Origin: Ruminococcus sp.
GTDB lineage: Bacteria; Bacillota; Clostridia; Oscillospirales; Acutalibacteraceae
Assembly: GCA_017380355.1 (NCBI GenBank)
Contig: JAFOED010000148.1
Span: 1-23,484 of the forward strand
DNA length: 23,484 bases
Reading direction: 5' to 3'
Shown here: positions 21,123 through 23,484 of the stretch, piece by piece
How the letters are laid out: every line of letters begins with the position of its first letter
Position numbering within the stretch: position 1 is the first letter of the stretch
The notes under the pieces: generated by a model
What the model was told of the DNA's origin: nothing
Databases searched by the model: none
The model's input: the letters and a program-made list of their open reading frames with translations, nothing else
Position numbers and translations under genes: made by a program

Positions 21123-23484
21123 TTACAACGATGGTATAAGCTGTGCAATAAATCTCTGAATCATTGTTGCATCTATAATGGTTATTCTGCCATCTTTGTC
21201 GGTATCAGCACAAGCTATTCTGTTTTCAGGAATAGTAGTCAACTGAGCTATGTGGCGCTGAATAAATGTTGCGTCAATAATAGTCACTTTGCCATCGCCG
21301 TCCACATCGCCAATTAACGCTAACACTGGAATAACCTCTTGTGGTACAAGAACTTTACCACATTCAGAACAATGGGAACCGTCAGTCAATCCCTCTTTTT
21401 CATGAGTAGCTGCATAACCTTTATCAATAACCTCAGTGTGGCCTTTTACAGGAACAGTTTCCTGTTTGATTAACACTTTCTCACACACTGTACAATGTTT
21501 ACCCTCTGTCAGACCTGTATTCTCACAGTCAGGTGCAACTGCTTTGTCGATAACTTCAGTATGTCCCGTAGCATCAACCTCATCATCGGTGTAAGTATCA
21601 CCACAACGAGAACAAGTATATGTTGTATACCCGTTTTCCTCACAAGTAGGTGCAACAACAAATGCTACATAGTCATGACCTAATGCTGCTTCTAGTTCCT
21701 CACCGCATACTGTACACTCCCGTGCGTGAGTACAATCAGCCCCAGTTCCTAAAGAATGACCTTTTGCAGGGATTGCTTCCTGTGGAGTTAAAACCTTATC
21801 GCAGACTGAACAATGTGTACCATCTGTTAATCCGTTTTCTTTACAGGTAGCGTTGTAGCCTTTATCAACAACTTCCTTGTGACCCAAAGCATCAACAACC
21901 TCCTGAGCAATCAACACCTTGTCACAAGTTAAACAGTGCTTACCCTCTGTAAGTCCTGTATTCTCGCAATCAGGTGCAACTGCCTCGTCAATAACTTCTG
22001 TGTGCCCAAGGGCATCTACTGTTTCTTGTTTGACTAAAACTACATCACATACAGAACAATGCTTACCTTCTGTAAGTCCTGTATTTTCACAATCAGGCTC
22101 TACAGCCTCATCTACAACTTCAGTATGACCTGTTGCTTTTTGTGTCACTTCAGTATATGAATGACCACAATAATCACACGTAGTTATCAACTCACCGTTT
22201 TCAGTACATGTCGCTTGTTTTGTATTAATTTTTGTATAAGAATGACCTGTAGGTGCAACATATGAATCAGTATATAAATCTCCACATCCAGAACAGAAAT
22301 ATTCTGTAAAGCCTTCCCACAAGCATCCTGGTGGGTAAATCATAATATCATAATCATGTTCTGCCAAAGGTTGGTAATTTCTGTAGTCCACACACTGGCA
22401 TAAATCACATATATACCTATCATAACCTTGCTTTATACACGTAGAAGCGACAGTATCGCAATAACTACTATAAGCATGATTACAAGTGACTAGCCCCTTA
22501 TTTAAATCTCTTCTAAATTCCGCCATACAATTTTCTATATACTTATCAAAACCCATCAAAGCTTCAGGAGCGGTATTTTCTTTAATGTCTTCAAGAAGAG
22601 AATCATATCCATCCTCTCTATTAATATTAATACAAGCATCTGCATAATTAGCCATTGCCACACGAGAAGCTTCGAACATAAAACGATAATCACTTATCAA
22701 TTCATCAGATACTGTTTGCCCATTAATTTTACAGCGTATCATATCTGTCAGCAAACTTGTTCTTCCACTAAGAACTGTTGTATGAAAATCGTAAGCAACT
22801 ATAGCACCATACAACTCATCAATTTTTGCACCCTGATATACATAGTTGTAAATTAGCTTAGCCATAGTTTTAACTACTTTACTAGTTATTGATAAATCTG
22901 TACCTGTAGTTATTACACCTGCTGACCAATCCACAAAATCGTCTAACAAATCAGTTGTAATCTCTAACGCTTGATCATTTAAATATTTATCTAATACCCA
23001 AGTCTGTGGATCTTCCTTTATTTTTGTAAGATTATCACAAATAGCCTCATATAAAGGAGATGTTGTTGAAATATTTTTCTTAAGTGTCTCAAGAGTTTCC
23101 GTTTCAACCTCTAACATTTGGCAAGAATACAGCAAAAGATCAGCAGCATCTACAGCATAATCAACTGTTGAGAAAAAAGTACTGATGCCATTAGGTTTTT
23201 TCTTAAATATTTTATTTGCAAGTGCTTTTGTCTCATCCTCGCTTAAACATGATGTTCTGGTTGCTACCTCTTTTATAAAGTTACTCTTTTGAAAATCGAT
23301 GACAGCTGAATCTGTTACATCTAGTCCTTTTATGCTGAATTTAAAATCCTTATATTTCTTTTCGACTTTTTTCCAATTCTCATAAACTACATCTTCACAA
23401 CCTTGAAGCTCCTTGAGATAGTTTAATGCGTTTTTTTCCAACCATTCTTCTTCTGTTGATTGCGCTAACCCGATAGAGGCAGCT
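21123..23484 (-). CDS. Secreted Cys-repeat protein with C-terminal dockerin, N-terminus beyond the window
   Basis: The frame is open to the right edge (786 residues visible). The first residues, AASIGLAQSTEEEWLEKNAL, look like the end of a signal peptide and the start of the mature protein, so the true start lies just outside. A TTG at 23441 is not accepted as start. The first 310 or so residues are mostly helical, acidic and unrecognised. Then come ten Cys-rich repeats of about 40 residues with the pattern C.E.GLT.G.HC..C..VL..QE followed by GH. The C-terminal 62 residues are a dockerin with two intact calcium loops (DVDGDGKVTIIDATFIQRH and DTDKDGRITIIDATMIQRF). Expected outside the cell, attached through a cohesin. 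No catalytic domain was recognised, so binding or adhesion is a guess. Confidence 0.85.
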   Translation of the reverse strand, partial: AASIGLAQSTEEEWLEKNALNYLKELQGCEDVVYENWKKVEKKYKDFKFSIKGLDVTDSAVIDFQKSNFIKEVATRTSCLSEDETKALANKIFKKKPNGISTFFSTVDYAVDAADLLLYSCQMLEVETETLETLKKNISTTSPLYEAICDNLTKIKEDPQTWVLDKYLNDQALEITTDLLDDFVDWSAGVITTGTDLSITSKVVKTMAKLIYNYVYQGAKIDELYGAIVAYDFHTTVLSGRTSLLTDMIRCKINGQTVSDELISDYRFMFEASRVAMANYADACININREDGYDSLLEDIKENTAPEALMGFDKYIENCMAEFRRDLNKGLVTCNHAYSSYCDTVASTCIKQGYDRYICDLCQCVDYRNYQPLAEHDYDIMIYPPGCLWEGFTEYFCSGCGDLYTDSYVAPTGHSYTKINTKQATCTENGELITTCDYCGHSYTEVTQKATGHTEVVDEAVEPDCENTGLTEGKHCSVCDVVLVKQETVDALGHTEVIDEAVAPDCENTGLTEGKHCLTCDKVLIAQEVVDALGHKEVVDKGYNATCKENGLTDGTHCSVCDKVLTPQEAIPAKGHSLGTGADCTHARECTVCGEELEAALGHDYVAFVVAPTCEENGYTTYTCSRCGDTYTDDEVDATGHTEVIDKAVAPDCENTGLTEGKHCTVCEKVLIKQETVPVKGHTEVIDKGYAATHEKEGLTDGSHCSECGKVLVPQEVIPVLALIGDVDGDGKVTIIDATFIQRHIAQLTTIPENRIACADTDKDGRITIIDATMIQRFIAQLIPSL
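21126..21311 (-). other. Type I dockerin domain
   Basis: 62 codons with two EF-hand-like loops, DVDGDGKVTIID and DTDKDGRITIID, each followed by a helix AT.IQR.IAQL. Ala-Thr at the recognition positions and IQR are alike in both halves, so the module can probably bind cohesin in either orientation. It ends at the protein's C-terminus. Confidence 0.92.
21312..22490 (-). repeat. Ten tandem Cys-rich repeats inside the dockerin protein
   Basis: Units of 27-44 residues, each with one Cys, then a CxxC pair and an ending GH. The most alike are three copies with PDCENTGLTEGKHC, whose DNA is nearly identical around 21500-21530, 21940-21975 and 22060-22095. Others have diverged (PTCEENGYTTYTCSRCG) or lost the first Cys (ATHEKEGLTDGSHC, the unit next to the dockerin). 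The spacing suggests small metal- or disulfide-stabilised modules. Confidence 0.8.

Noticed and set aside
21312..22490. CRISPR-like periodicity
   Set aside because: The repetition is a protein repeat in frame, with no constant short repeat and variable spacers.
23439..23441. TTG start for the large dockerin protein
   Set aside because: The frame continues upstream to the window edge with residues like a signal-peptide end, so the gene is cut by the window.

Overview
The window looks like the chromosome of a low-to-moderate-GC Gram-positive gut anaerobe, most likely a Ruminococcus close to R. bromii (Oscillospiraceae). Four things point there: dockerin modules of the ruminococcal type (paired calcium loops followed by DAT.IQR), a secreted type I pullulanase, a complete clostridial glgB-glgC-glgD-glgA glycogen operon, and the Firmicutes order SRP RNA-dnaX-ybaB-recR (here followed by smpB-ssrA). 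The genus is inferred from gene content; no database search was possible.

Layout. 1-1889 (minus) is the N-terminal 630 residues of a secreted pullulanase that runs off the left edge. 2122-5855 (minus) is a four-gene operon: an ABC ATPase, two ABC-2 type permeases, and an ASKHA/ROK-like protein whose motifs are in circularly permuted order. 6060-7197 (plus) holds a small DUF6514-like protein and a PflX-type radical SAM protein, ending in a clear terminator. 7241-8294 (minus) has a secreted FIVAR/dockerin protein and, after it, a short remnant resembling a papain-family peptidase. 8675-10228 (minus) is rny (RNase Y), preceded by a long structured leader. 10914-16993 (plus) is the glycogen operon; its branching enzyme carries an unusual Lys/Ala/Glu tail of about 117 residues. 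17080-20938 (plus) is the information-processing block: SRP RNA, dnaX, ybaB/ebfC, recR, smpB and tmRNA. 21123-23484 (minus) is the C-terminal 786 residues of a secreted protein with ten Cys-rich repeats and a terminal dockerin; its N-terminus lies beyond the right edge.

How the genes fit together. The pullulanase would debranch dietary starch outside the cell, and the dockerin proteins could be parts of cohesin-organised surface complexes (amylosome/cellulosome type). The glg operon would store the resulting glucose as glycogen inside the cell. The SRP-dnaX-recR-smpB-ssrA block is housekeeping: secretion, replication, recombination and ribosome rescue.

The observations most worth a second look are the circularly permuted ROK-like protein at the end of the ABC operon, the histone-like tail of GlgB, the 240-nt rny leader with alternative pairings, and the Cys-rich repeat/dockerin protein. 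I see no CRISPR array, insertion sequence, prophage or tRNA gene here.
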